From Sedimentisphaerales bacterium (lineage in GTDB: Bacteria > Planctomycetota > Phycisphaerae > Sedimentisphaerales > Anaerobacaceae): a DNA stretch of 38,935 nt. The number at the start of each line of letters is the position of its first letter. Position 1 is the first letter of the stretch. This document shows, one piece after another, positions 17,920 through 24,994 of this stretch. The DNA lies in contig JANQFY010000204.1 of the NCBI GenBank assembly GCA_028277585.1, positions 1 to 38,935 on the forward strand, written 5' to 3'. Position numbers and translations under genes: made by a program. Below the pieces are notes generated by a model that saw nothing but the letters and a program-made list of their open reading frames with translations, ran no database searches and was not told where the DNA came from.

Positions 17920-19242
17920 CTAGATCATCTTCGTAAAGCCCGGTTTGGGCACAGGATAGCTGCCGTTGGCCGCCAACGTGCTGGGCGGCGCCATGTCGTC
18001 GTGACAGTCCTCCGCCTTGGGCGGATAGTAGAAATCAGACGCATTGACCTGCTCCCAGGTCACTTCCTTGCCCGTATAGCAGGAGAGCTGGCCCATTACG
18101 GTCGTCATCGTGCTCGGGACCATGTAGTGACCGTTGTTGAGGGGCTCGCCGTCGCGAATCGCCTTGAACATGACGTCGTGCTCGACCTGATGCGGATTGC
18201 ATCGGCCCTGCCAGCGCCACTCGTTCTCGCCCCAGATGCGGGCCCCGGTGATGCTAGCCTTGCCTTTGGTGCCCAGGACCGTGCTGGAGGAATCGTTGTA
18301 GCACCCGTTAGTGGTCCGACAGAACGCATAGACGCGAATCCCCTTCGGGAACTCGTAGACGACGGAATGATGGTCAAACACGTCGCCGTAGATCGGTTCG
18401 GTCATTGAGGATCGCCCGCCCATGCCATGGCACTTGATCGGCACCGCGTTGCCCATTGCCCAACTGGACCGGTCAAGATTGTGCACCAGCGACTGGGGCA
18501 CATCGTCGCCCGAGAGCCAGCGGAAATGGTACTGCGTGCTGCATTGCCATTGCAGTTCGGTCAGACCGGGTTTGCGGTCGATCACACCGTACGGGCCGCG
18601 GAGGAAGTTCTCCTCGATCGCGACGATATCGCCAATGGCGCCGTCGTGGATGCGTTTGACCGTCTCGGCATAGCCGGCGTGGTAGCGGCTGTGCAGACCC
18701 GAGACGAGGCACAGCCCCTTCTCCTTGGCCAAGTCCGCCGCCTTCTGCATCAGTTTGAGCCCGGCCGGGTCGATCCCGTGGGGCTTCTCCACGAACACAT
18801 GCTTGCCCGCCTTGATAGCGGCGTAGGTCTGCAGGGGATGGAACTTGGCCGCGTTGGCGATCAGCACGACGTCCGAGGCCTCGATCACGTGCTTGTAGCC
18901 CTCGAAACCGGCGAAGCAGTGATCGTTGTCAACCTGGACCTGATCGCCCTTGCCGGCCTTGATAATGGCGTTCTTGGCGCCTTTGACCCGATCCATGAAG
19001 ATATCGCACATCGCCACCAGCCGCGCGCCGGGATCGGCCGTCAGAGCTTGGGCGCCGGCGCCGGTGCAGCGTCCGCCGCACCCGATCATGCCCACCCGAA
19101 TACTCCCACTGCCACTGGCGAACGCACGGCTGTTGATGCCCAGCGTGCCCGCCATCGCGGCCGAGGTCACCATCGTCGAAGCCTTGAGGAAATCACGCCG
19201 CGAGGTGGCCGCACCCTGGTTAGGTTCGTCTGAGCGTACCAT
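17920..19242 (-). CDS. TAT-exported Gfo/Idh/MocA family oxidoreductase, 440 aa
   Basis: ATG 19242 follows GGGAGG. The frame stays open for another 438 nt upstream, but that part is low-complexity and would leave the TAT signal internal. The signal has SRRDFLK at 14-20 and an Ala/Met-rich core. The Rossmann motif GMIGCGGRCTGAG spans 51-63 and VEKPHG lies at 151-156. The C-terminus has a YPVPKPG motif near the end, shared with the exported paralogues at 31004 and 33940. It is the first gene of a three-gene transcript with the SUMF1 and unknown secreted genes, behind the promoter at 19734-19761 and a long leader. Periplasmic oxidoreductase with tightly bound NAD(P) is the family expectation; substrate unknown. 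Confidence 0.9.
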   Translation of the reverse strand: MVRSDEPNQGAATSRRDFLKASTMVTSAAMAGTLGINSRAFASGSGSIRVGMIGCGGRCTGAGAQALTADPGARLVAMCDIFMDRVKGAKNAIIKAGKGDQVQVDNDHCFAGFEGYKHVIEASDVVLIANAAKFHPLQTYAAIKAGKHVFVEKPHGIDPAGLKLMQKAADLAKEKGLCLVSGLHSRYHAGYAETVKRIHDGAIGDIVAIEENFLRGPYGVIDRKPGLTELQWQCSTQYHFRWLSGDDVPQSLVHNLDRSSWAMGNAVPIKCHGMGGRSSMTEPIYGDVFDHHSVVYEFPKGIRVYAFCRTTNGCYNDSSSTVLGTKGKASITGARIWGENEWRWQGRCNPHQVEHDVMFKAIRDGEPLNNGHYMVPSTMTTVMGQLSCYTGKEVTWEQVNASDFYYPPKAEDCHDDMAPPSTLAANGSYPVPKPGFTKMI

Positions 19243-19431
19243 ATGGCCTCCCTTTCGATGTGCTCTATCCGTTTGGACCATCATTACGTCCGTCCGGGCC
19301 TGATCCTCCAGACGTCCGGACCATCGGCCCATCATACCGTCTCGACCACCGCGATTCAAGCCGTCTTTGCCCAATCTGACGCCCTCCAGACCACTCAACC
19401 GCCCCACCGAACCGCCCCGCTGGCATCCCGC

Positions 19432-19576
19432 AAATTGGCTTTGTTTCGCGTTTTCAGATTCGGATCTCCGCCCCCTGGGGCCCCTCCGACCCTGCCCAAA
19501 TTGGCTGTGTTTGGGTTCAGTTCCCCGCGCCACCCCCATTTTCAGCTCTGGAAACAACGAAATTGGGTCTGTTTCG
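19432..19576 (-). repeat. Three-copy 17-nt leader repeat (AAATTGGSTBTGTTTSG)
   Basis: Copies at 19432-19448, 19498-19514 and 19560-19576 read AAATTGGCTTTGTTTCG, AAATTGGCTGTGTTTGG and AAATTGGGTCTGTTTCG on the plus strand. They are spaced 66 and 62 bp apart, and TTTTCAG recurs between them (after copies 1 and 2), suggesting a diverged tandem duplication of about 64 bp. They lie in the predicted leader of the 17920-19242 gene. Confidence 0.55.
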
Positions 19577-19733
19577 CACAGAAGAGTCGAACCCAACCAC
19601 CCGCTCCGGCCCCGTGAAGCCAGCATTCCCAAGACGCCACGCCAGACAAACCCGAACCAGATCATCCCTTCCCCAGTCACAGCCAGACAACAATCCTCGC
19701 TCCCATTTCGGCATCAACCCTAATTTGTTACCC

Positions 19734-19761
19734 AGTATACAAACAGCCGCCTCGGCGTCAA
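19734..19761 (-). promoter_or_regulatory. Sigma70-like promoter for the exported oxidoreductase / SUMF1 transcript
   Basis: On the minus strand TTGACG (19761-19756) and TATACT (19739-19734) are separated by 16 bp, each five of six matches. The predicted start near 19727 gives a leader of about 485 nt. Confidence 0.5.
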
Positions 19762-20107
19762 GACAAATATCCAGAAATCCCCTGATTCCCCTCACATCTT
19801 GCGACTTTTCGCGAGAACACCATCCATATCGGCCCACCGAGAGACGCCCGTATGTTGTGAATGGCGACTCATCCGCTATCGTTGGCATGATCGCTCCCGG
19901 CACAACGCTACTTGTTTAGAACTGGTCGAACGGAGATTGCCCGACGCAAGATAAGGCGCAGAAAGAGGATGAAGCGAAACTACGGTTGAGGTGCTATCCA
20001 TAGAATCGAAACGCAGACGACACGTGTTGCTTCCCTTCACGACCAGAGTCCGTGCAAAGATGGCTCTCCTGCCCCTCGAAAACAACAGCGATTGTAGGAA
20101 ATATGGG

Positions 20108-20136
20108 TTGTCCTTCATATCACAGTATCCTAGTAT
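20108..20136 (+). promoter_or_regulatory. Possible promoter of the HEPN module
   Basis: TTGTCC (20108-20113) and TAGTAT (20131-20136) are spaced 17 bp, four of six matches each. The transcript would have a leader of only about 15 nt before ATG 20158. Confidence 0.3.
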
Positions 20137-20157
20137 CGCAGGGATTAGGTAACCTCA

Positions 20158-20553
20158 ATGCTTGAGAAGAAAGAGATCAGAAAGATAGCAAAGGCTCGCC
20201 TGAAAGATGCAGAAGTGCTGGTTGCCTCTCGAAGATATGAAGGGGCAATATATCTCTGTGGCTACGCCGTAGAGCTGGGACTCAAGGCTCGCATTTGTAA
20301 GACACTGAAGTGGTCAGGCTTTCCATCTACAAACAATGAGTTCAAGGACTATCGCAGTTTCAAGACACACAATCTTGATGTGCTGCTCCATTTGACCGGC
20401 GTAGAGACAAAAATCAAAGGTGAACTGCTTGCTGAATGGTCTATCGTAGCCGAGTGGGACCCAGAATCAAGATACAACCCGATAGGCAATGTATCTCAAT
20501 CTGATGCCCACTCGATGCTGCACTCAGCATCCTCCTTATTGGCTAAGTTATGA
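20158..20553 (+). CDS. HEPN-domain protein, putative toxin RNase, 131 aa
   Basis: The protein is all-helical with the layout of the HEPN family: an N-terminal helix with a Lys/Glu-rich start (LEKKEIRKIAKARLKDAE), a second helix YEGAIYLCGYAVELGLKAR, then the motif RSFKTH (R66-H71), an R-x4-H match to the catalytic R-x4-6-H of HEPN ribonucleases, followed by HNLDVLL typical of the family. ESRYNP near 103-108 also recurs in HEPN proteins. Base composition and codon use are visibly AT-richer than in the flanking genes, suggesting transfer. Its stop overlaps the start of the next gene by four nt, so the two are translationally coupled. Known HEPN proteins act as RNase toxins in toxin-antitoxin or phage-defence modules; others are non-catalytic helpers. 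Confidence 0.8.
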   Translation: MLEKKEIRKIAKARLKDAEVLVASRRYEGAIYLCGYAVELGLKARICKTLKWSGFPSTNNEFKDYRSFKTHNLDVLLHLTGVETKIKGELLAEWSIVAEWDPESRYNPIGNVSQSDAHSMLHSASSLLAKL

Positions 20554-20957
20554 AAGACATAGTAGAAAAGCTGAAGCAGCAAGAGCAGAGAATGGCCCAA
20601 GAAAAGGGGCCGTTCGATCTGTTCGCACTATTCTTGCGAGAGGACGCTCCCGACAAATGGGATCTCCTCGTTGCCGCCGAGTGGATTGAACAAGACAAGC
20701 AGGAAGTCCTCAAATACATCTCGACAGCTCTTCAGGAAGTGCTAATACCAGACGAACTGCTGAAGTTGTCGCGGATTGTCATTATTGATGAGAACAACCC
20801 GGCGCTCGATGCATTCCAGAAAGCTGTGAATATTGAGCACGGGATAACGGAAATAAGAGACAGCAATTTCTTTGGACTGCAAATAAAACACGTGTACCTA
20901 GTAACTTCGCGAAAGCGAAACAACGAGAAGAAGAGCAAGACCAGGGGAAAGGCCTAG
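20550..20957 (+). CDS. Small protein coupled to the HEPN gene, unknown family, 135 aa
   Basis: ATG 20550 overlaps the HEPN stop (ATGA), and no separate ribosome site is visible. The N-terminus is helical and charged; the middle (KWDLLVAAEWIEQDKQ) and a strand-rich segment (LSRIVIIDENNP, LQIKHVYLVTSRK) suggest a compact alpha/beta fold; the last 20 residues are Lys/Arg-rich and probably disordered. It lacks the GSxxxG...D-x-D nucleotidyltransferase signature of the MNT antitoxin that usually partners HEPN toxins, so this is not a HepT/MntA pair. Position and coupling suggest an antitoxin or effector partner. The stop is only 7 nt from the convergent stop of the Gfo/Idh/MocA gene at 20965. Like its partner it is AT-richer than the neighbours. 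Confidence 0.75.
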   Translation: MKDIVEKLKQQEQRMAQEKGPFDLFALFLREDAPDKWDLLVAAEWIEQDKQEVLKYISTALQEVLIPDELLKLSRIVIIDENNPALDAFQKAVNIEHGITEIRDSNFFGLQIKHVYLVTSRKRNNEKKSKTRGKA

Positions 20958-20964
20958 TCCATAG

Positions 20965-22344
20965 CTATCCCTGTAACGACCAGCCGTTGTGGTACTTCTC
21001 GTTGACGTATCGGTTGGCGGGTTCGTGGTTGGTGAAGCGGGTCTTCTGGGCGCTCCATTCGAGGTGCTTGCCCGTTCGGATGGCGATGTTGCCGAGCAGC
21101 ACGGCGTCGGTCAAGACGCCCGCCCACTCGAAGTGACAGCCGGCCGGCTCGCCGCCGCGGATTGCTTCGATCCATTCGGCCCAGGTTCCCGAGCGGCGCG
21201 GCAAGGTCTTGGGGGGCATCTTGTACGCTTTCATCTTCTCGTCCGGGATGATGCGGTTGTCCAGGATGACGCCCTTATCGCCAACGTACATGTTCCCCGA
21301 AGCGGGCAGTTCCCGGCCCGGCTCCAACTCGGCCGGCCGCGGGGGCTTGAGACCTCCATCGTACCAGAGAAGGCGCAGCGGCGGCATACCCTCGCGGGCG
21401 GGGAAGTCGTACGTCACAATCGACGCCAGCGGCGCGGTCTCGTTGAAGACCTGGCTGGCGGTCGCACTGATGCTCGTCGGCTGGCGCAGCTTCAAGGCGC
21501 GGAAGACGTGATTGAAGTGGTGACAACCCATATCGCCCAGGGCGCCGGTGCCGAAATCCCACCAGCCCCGGAAGTTCCAGGGGTGATAGACCGCAGGCCT
21601 GGGGTTCCGGCTGGCCTTGACCTGGTGCAGGGCGGGGTCATTCTTGGGCCATTTCTCCGCGAAGGGGCGCATCGGAGCCGGGCCGATCCACAGGTCCCAG
21701 TCGAGCGTCTTCGGGACCCGGTCCTTCCAGGCCGGGCGCTGCATCCCCTGGGGCCACAGAGGTCGATTCGACCAGACGTGGGCCTCGCGCACCTCTCCTA
21801 TCGCGCCGTCCCAGATCATTTCACAGAGCCGGCACGCCCCGTCGGACGTATTGGCCGAGGCGGTGACCTGAGTCGCGACCCCCACCTTCTCGGCCGCACG
21901 GGTCAGCACGCGGCTCTCGTGGATCGTTCTCGTCAGCGGCTTGACACAACAAACGTGCTTGCCCGCCTGGAGGGCCGGCAGAACGATGATCGCATGCGTA
22001 TGGTCGGGCGTCCCGCAGTAGATTGCGTCGATCTTGTCGCCTTCGGTATCGAGCAGACGTCTGAAATCGCGATAGCGCCGGGCCTTGGGGAACGCTTTGT
22101 ACGTGCGATCCGCGTAGACGTCGTCGACGTCGCACAGCACCGCGATCCGCGTCCCCGGCACCTTGTCGATGCTCCTGATCTGACCGCTGCCGACACCGCC
22201 GATACCGATGCCGGCGATCTGGATCGTCTCACTTGGCGGCACGTGCCGGGCCCCGCCCAGAACGCGTCGGGGAACGATAGTGAAAAGGCCCGCCCCGGCG
22301 GCGCGGGCCATGAACTGACGTCGATTCAGTCTTACCTGTCCCAT
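20965..22344 (-). CDS. TAT-exported Gfo/Idh/MocA family oxidoreductase, 459 aa
   Basis: ATG 22344 is used; an in-frame GTG two codons upstream (22350) lies closer to GGGAGG and is an alternative. The signal is short, with NRRQFM at 7-12 and a core ending at about 30. The Rossmann region IAGIGIGGVGSG spans 43-54, followed by GTPDHTHA (111-118). The usual EKP motif reads VKP at 134-136, keeping the Lys but losing the Glu. DWDLWIGPAP and AYKMPPKTLPR segments tie it to the paralogue at 35592. It follows the exported FucI-like gene by 66 nt, presumably in one transcript from the promoter at 23904-23932. Periplasmic action on a sugar-like substrate is inferred. Confidence 0.9.
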   Translation of the reverse strand: MGQVRLNRRQFMARAAGAGLFTIVPRRVLGGARHVPPSETIQIAGIGIGGVGSGQIRSIDKVPGTRIAVLCDVDDVYADRTYKAFPKARRYRDFRRLLDTEGDKIDAIYCGTPDHTHAIIVLPALQAGKHVCCVKPLTRTIHESRVLTRAAEKVGVATQVTASANTSDGACRLCEMIWDGAIGEVREAHVWSNRPLWPQGMQRPAWKDRVPKTLDWDLWIGPAPMRPFAEKWPKNDPALHQVKASRNPRPAVYHPWNFRGWWDFGTGALGDMGCHHFNHVFRALKLRQPTSISATASQVFNETAPLASIVTYDFPAREGMPPLRLLWYDGGLKPPRPAELEPGRELPASGNMYVGDKGVILDNRIIPDEKMKAYKMPPKTLPRRSGTWAEWIEAIRGGEPAGCHFEWAGVLTDAVLLGNIAIRTGKHLEWSAQKTRFTNHEPANRYVNEKYHNGWSLQG

Positions 22345-22410
22345 GCTCACGCGACCTCCCAAAAACGCGATTACCAGAGTCCATCAAGCTCAGTCAGAGC
22401 GGCGTACCGT

Positions 22411-23844
22411 CTAGCCTTCCTGGACGACCTTCATGCCCATCAACCGGCCAAGGTGACGCATGCTGTCCAGATGGTCGCCATAGACCACCACCCGGTGCAA
22501 CAGCGTCATGGCGTCCTCGGTCTCCAGGACGCTGCTCCAGTCGGCCGCCATCTGCGCCGCGTCGGCGACCTCGGTGACAATCTGCGTACGGCAGCCGTGG
22601 ACGGACTTCTCCGGTACCTCGATGATCTTGCCCGTCGAGGCAAGGATCGTGTCGAGGTTGACCATCTTGGCGCGTGTGATGATCTGACCCAGTCGATACT
22701 GGATCTCAGGAACGCAACCACTGCCCTGGACCTCGGAATGCCCGCGCAGCAGATACGGCGCGTCTTCTCCGTCGGGGCCGTCCATCTTCAGCGGCGCCGT
22801 ACAGTGAGCGGTCCACAGCGCGTTGCGGGCCGTGTCGAACGTCGCATTGCCCTGGAATCCAGGTTTGTCGAACGCATACTGGAGCAAGAGCATGGTCAAC
22901 GTTGAGTCCATGTCCCCCTCACAAGCCGCGGGAATGCCGTTGTCACGCAGGCGGGTGAACGCCAGGCAGGGGAAGCCCTTCTTCAGCCAGCCCATGCAGG
23001 TGCCCACGGCCAGTGCCTGGGCCTGTTCCTGCTCCATGAGACGCTGCAGCGCGATGCTGACGCGGGCCGCCTTCTTGATGTCGTCCTTGTTGGGCTCGAT
23101 GATCTCCTTGGCGTTCCTGGTCCAGGAGTCGATCTCGTCTTGGACAGCGTTGCCTTTGGCCGCGGCGATCATCTCGTCAAAGCGATTCTCTTCCATCGCC
23201 ACGACGTCGGCCCCGAGGCATTTCTTGACCTGCTCGGGAGACTGGGCGGCCGCCGTACCGCGGGCAGGCGGGAACAGAAGAATGCGGGTCTGCTTCATCA
23301 TGGGCACGACCCTCAGTAGACGAAGGGCGCGCTCGAGTTCGTCGTAGTCACTGCTGGCCATGAGGGTGACGCGGTGCCCCCGGCGGTGCCAGCGGGGCGA
23401 GTACATCCAGTCGTGACCACTGGCGGGCAGCGAGAAGACGACCATCGGATGGTCGCCGTCCAGGATCGGCTTGACGACCCGCGTCAGCGCGAAGTTCCGC
23501 ACGTTGATCGCGAGAACCGGCGCTTCGGGCCCGGCCTTCTTGAGCAATGCGGCCGTCTGCTCGGCGCTGTTGGACGGGCCCATCACCAGCTTGATGTTGC
23601 CCAGGTCTTTCTCGGCCTTGGCCAGGCGCGCCTTCATCGCCTGCACTTGCGTGTCGTCGGCGCCCCAGTCGCGATCCACCGGCGCGGGGGTACCGCTGAA
23701 GACGACGCAGATGGTTGATTTTCCAGGAGGTTGAGAACGCGGCGATCCGGCCGCCCAGGCGTGCGACCAACTGGCGCCGGCGAGCATCACCCCGCTGGCC
23801 ACTCCCGCTCCCAAGAAGTCCCGTCTCGTGCAGTGTTCACACAT
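22411..23844 (-). CDS. TAT-exported protein with an L-fucose isomerase-like fold, 477 aa
   Basis: ATG 23844 has GGAGGG seven nt upstream. A TAT signal is clear: TRRDFLG at 6-12 and an Ala/Gly/Val core to about residue 32. Residues of about 43-200 resemble the N-terminal Rossmann-like domains of FucI/AraA-type isomerases. The C-terminal half has ACEGDMDSTLTMLLLQY (about 307-323) and LWTAHCTAPLK (343-353), which match the metal-ligand Glu/Asp and late His regions of L-fucose isomerase relatives. Characterised members are cytosolic Mn enzymes converting aldoses to ketoses, so export is unusual. It precedes an exported Gfo/Idh/MocA gene in the same transcript, pointing to a periplasmic sugar conversion. 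Catalytic activity is likely but not proven by motifs. Confidence 0.8.
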   Translation of the reverse strand: MCEHCTRRDFLGAGVASGVMLAGASWSHAWAAGSPRSQPPGKSTICVVFSGTPAPVDRDWGADDTQVQAMKARLAKAEKDLGNIKLVMGPSNSAEQTAALLKKAGPEAPVLAINVRNFALTRVVKPILDGDHPMVVFSLPASGHDWMYSPRWHRRGHRVTLMASSDYDELERALRLLRVVPMMKQTRILLFPPARGTAAAQSPEQVKKCLGADVVAMEENRFDEMIAAAKGNAVQDEIDSWTRNAKEIIEPNKDDIKKAARVSIALQRLMEQEQAQALAVGTCMGWLKKGFPCLAFTRLRDNGIPAACEGDMDSTLTMLLLQYAFDKPGFQGNATFDTARNALWTAHCTAPLKMDGPDGEDAPYLLRGHSEVQGSGCVPEIQYRLGQIITRAKMVNLDTILASTGKIIEVPEKSVHGCRTQIVTEVADAAQMAADWSSVLETEDAMTLLHRVVVYGDHLDSMRHLGRLMGMKVVQEG

Positions 23845-23903
23845 GGCAATGCCCTCCAATAGGTTAAGACCCAAGGAATTCTGATTGCAATATGCTGCAA
23901 GCG

Positions 23904-23932
23904 ACTATAGCACCACCGAGACGGGGGTTCAA
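23904..23932 (-). promoter_or_regulatory. Sigma70-like promoter of the isomerase/oxidoreductase pair
   Basis: On the minus strand TTGAAC (23932-23927) and TATAGT (23909-23904) are separated by 17 bp, four and five of six matches. The predicted start near 23896 gives a leader of about 50 nt before ATG 23844. Confidence 0.5.
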
Positions 23933-24023
23933 GGAAACAAAACGGCCGCCATTGGGGACGCCGCTGGATGGTCTGCTTTTTCGTCGAGAAGAATGAGCCA
24001 CTCGACGCGCTGAAGCGTCTAGA

Positions 24024-24566
24024 ATGAATGAAATGGCAAAGGCATCCAAACAGATCATCGACGAGATTCTGGTCATCGATTGCCAGGCCGGCAGGGTCCA
24101 GGCGCTGGAAGCCCTGGTATCGAGGTGGAACAAGCCCCTCTGGCGACACGCCTGCCGCCTGGTAGGTGACGGCGATATCGCCTGGGATATCACGCAACAG
24201 AGCTGGTTGGCCATCATCAAGGGAATCAAGCGGCTCCGCGAACCGGCCCATTTCAGGGCCTGGGCGTACCGCATCACAACCAGCAAGGCGATGGACTGGA
24301 TCAGGAGGAACCAGCGGCGTCAGAACACGGATCGAGAAGCCTGCCGGCGCCATCGGTCTGGAACCGCAGAGGACAGCGCCGTCAGGGAGTTGCTGGAGAA
24401 GCTGGATGTGAAGAAGAAAGTGGTCCTGAGCCTTTACTATTTCGAGCAACTCAGCGTTACCGAGATCAGCATCGCCCTGAAGATTCCCAAAGGAACCGTC
24501 AGGTCCCGTCTACACAACGCGCGAAAGGAACTCAAGGACCTGTGGCGCAAGTACATCGACGAATGA
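24024..24566 (+). CDS. ECF-type RNA polymerase sigma factor, 180 aa
   Basis: Sigma region 2 spans about residues 25-100 (ALEALVSRWNKPLWRHACRL, then the -10 recognition helix region ITQQSWLAIIKGIKRLREP and FRAWAYRITTSKAMDWIRR). Region 4 spans about 122-175, with a helix-turn-helix in LSVTEISIALKIPKGTVRSR. Regions 1 and 3 are absent, as in group IV sigma factors. An internal ATG at 24033 is an alternative start; neither has a strong ribosome site. The next gene, 20 nt downstream, is a small membrane protein that could be its regulator, although it has no zinc-binding anti-sigma motif. The Lys/Arg-rich linker between domains is longer than minimal. Cytosolic transcription factor directing polymerase to an unknown regulon. 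Confidence 0.9.
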   Translation: MNEMAKASKQIIDEILVIDCQAGRVQALEALVSRWNKPLWRHACRLVGDGDIAWDITQQSWLAIIKGIKRLREPAHFRAWAYRITTSKAMDWIRRNQRRQNTDREACRRHRSGTAEDSAVRELLEKLDVKKKVVLSLYYFEQLSVTEISIALKIPKGTVRSRLHNARKELKDLWRKYIDE

Positions 24567-24586
24567 CCTTTTCGAGGAGTCCACAA

Positions 24587-24952
24587 ATGGACCGGGAACA
24601 ACTCAAGAAGATAATCGACAGCCCGGAGGCGTACGACGAAACGAAGGAGGAGACCATCTTCAACTGGTTACGCGACTGCCACGGCCAGAGGATGCGCTGG
24701 GTCTTGGTCGCGGTGTACCTGCAATACATCATTCTCCTGGCGCCGATGATCTACACCGCCGTGGCGTTCTTCAAGACCGATCAGACCGGGCCGAAGATCA
24801 TGCACGCTACCATCTTTCTCTTCTGCAACCTCTGGATGGGTTTCGTCAGCGTCTTTGGCTGGGTCATGCTGCAACGGCCCAGTATCAGTCGCGAATTCAA
24901 GCGTCTGGAGTTGCGCATCGTCGAACTGAGTGAAGCCGTAGGCGAGAAGTAA
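24587..24952 (+). CDS. Two-helix membrane protein behind the ECF sigma gene, 121 aa
   Basis: ATG 24587 follows GAGGAG. An N-terminal cytosolic segment (MDREQLKKIIDSPEAYDETK) precedes two transmembrane helices at about 38-62 (WVLVAVYLQYIILLAPMIY) and 72-96 (MHATIFLFCNLWMGFVSVF), then a short amphipathic helix (REFKRLELRIVELSEAV) likely to be coiled coil. There is no HxxxCxxC zinc anti-sigma signature. Co-transcription with the sigma gene and the two-helix topology suggest membrane sequestration or signalling for the sigma factor, but this is inference; similar small proteins have other roles. Confidence 0.8.
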   Translation: MDREQLKKIIDSPEAYDETKEETIFNWLRDCHGQRMRWVLVAVYLQYIILLAPMIYTAVAFFKTDQTGPKIMHATIFLFCNLWMGFVSVFGWVMLQRPSISREFKRLELRIVELSEAVGEK

Positions 24953-24994
24953 CCCGAGGGCTTCGGCCGACTGTTACTCGATCAGGCCAACGAC

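Larger units (their letters stand above)
19243..20157. other. Non-coding region of about 900 bp
   Basis: The half next to the minus-strand gene is GC-rich and holds its leader with three diverged copies of a 17-nt motif (19432, 19498, 19560). A good minus-strand promoter is at 19734-19761. From about 19720 towards the HEPN gene the DNA becomes visibly AT-richer. An 80-codon minus frame at 19876-20118 lacks protein character. I see no RNA gene I can name. Confidence 0.55.

Noticed and set aside
16584-17936. 450-codon plus-strand open frame
   Set aside because: Antisense to the SUMF1 gene and the adjacent secreted gene; composition is that of a shadow frame.
19432-19576. CRISPR array
   Set aside because: Only three 17-nt repeats with mismatches; the intervening segments share sequence with each other and no cas gene is present.
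19243-19680. In-frame N-terminal extension of the oxidoreductase at 17920
   Set aside because: The extension is low-complexity, and it would put the TAT signal about 150 residues into the protein; ATG 19242 has a strong ribosome site.
19876-20118. Small minus-strand gene of 80 codons upstream of the HEPN gene
   Set aside because: No ribosome site, Ser/Arg-rich composition without domain features, and it crosses the likely HEPN promoter.
20989-22905. 638-codon plus-strand open frame
   Set aside because: Antisense to the exported oxidoreductase and isomerase genes, without domain character.
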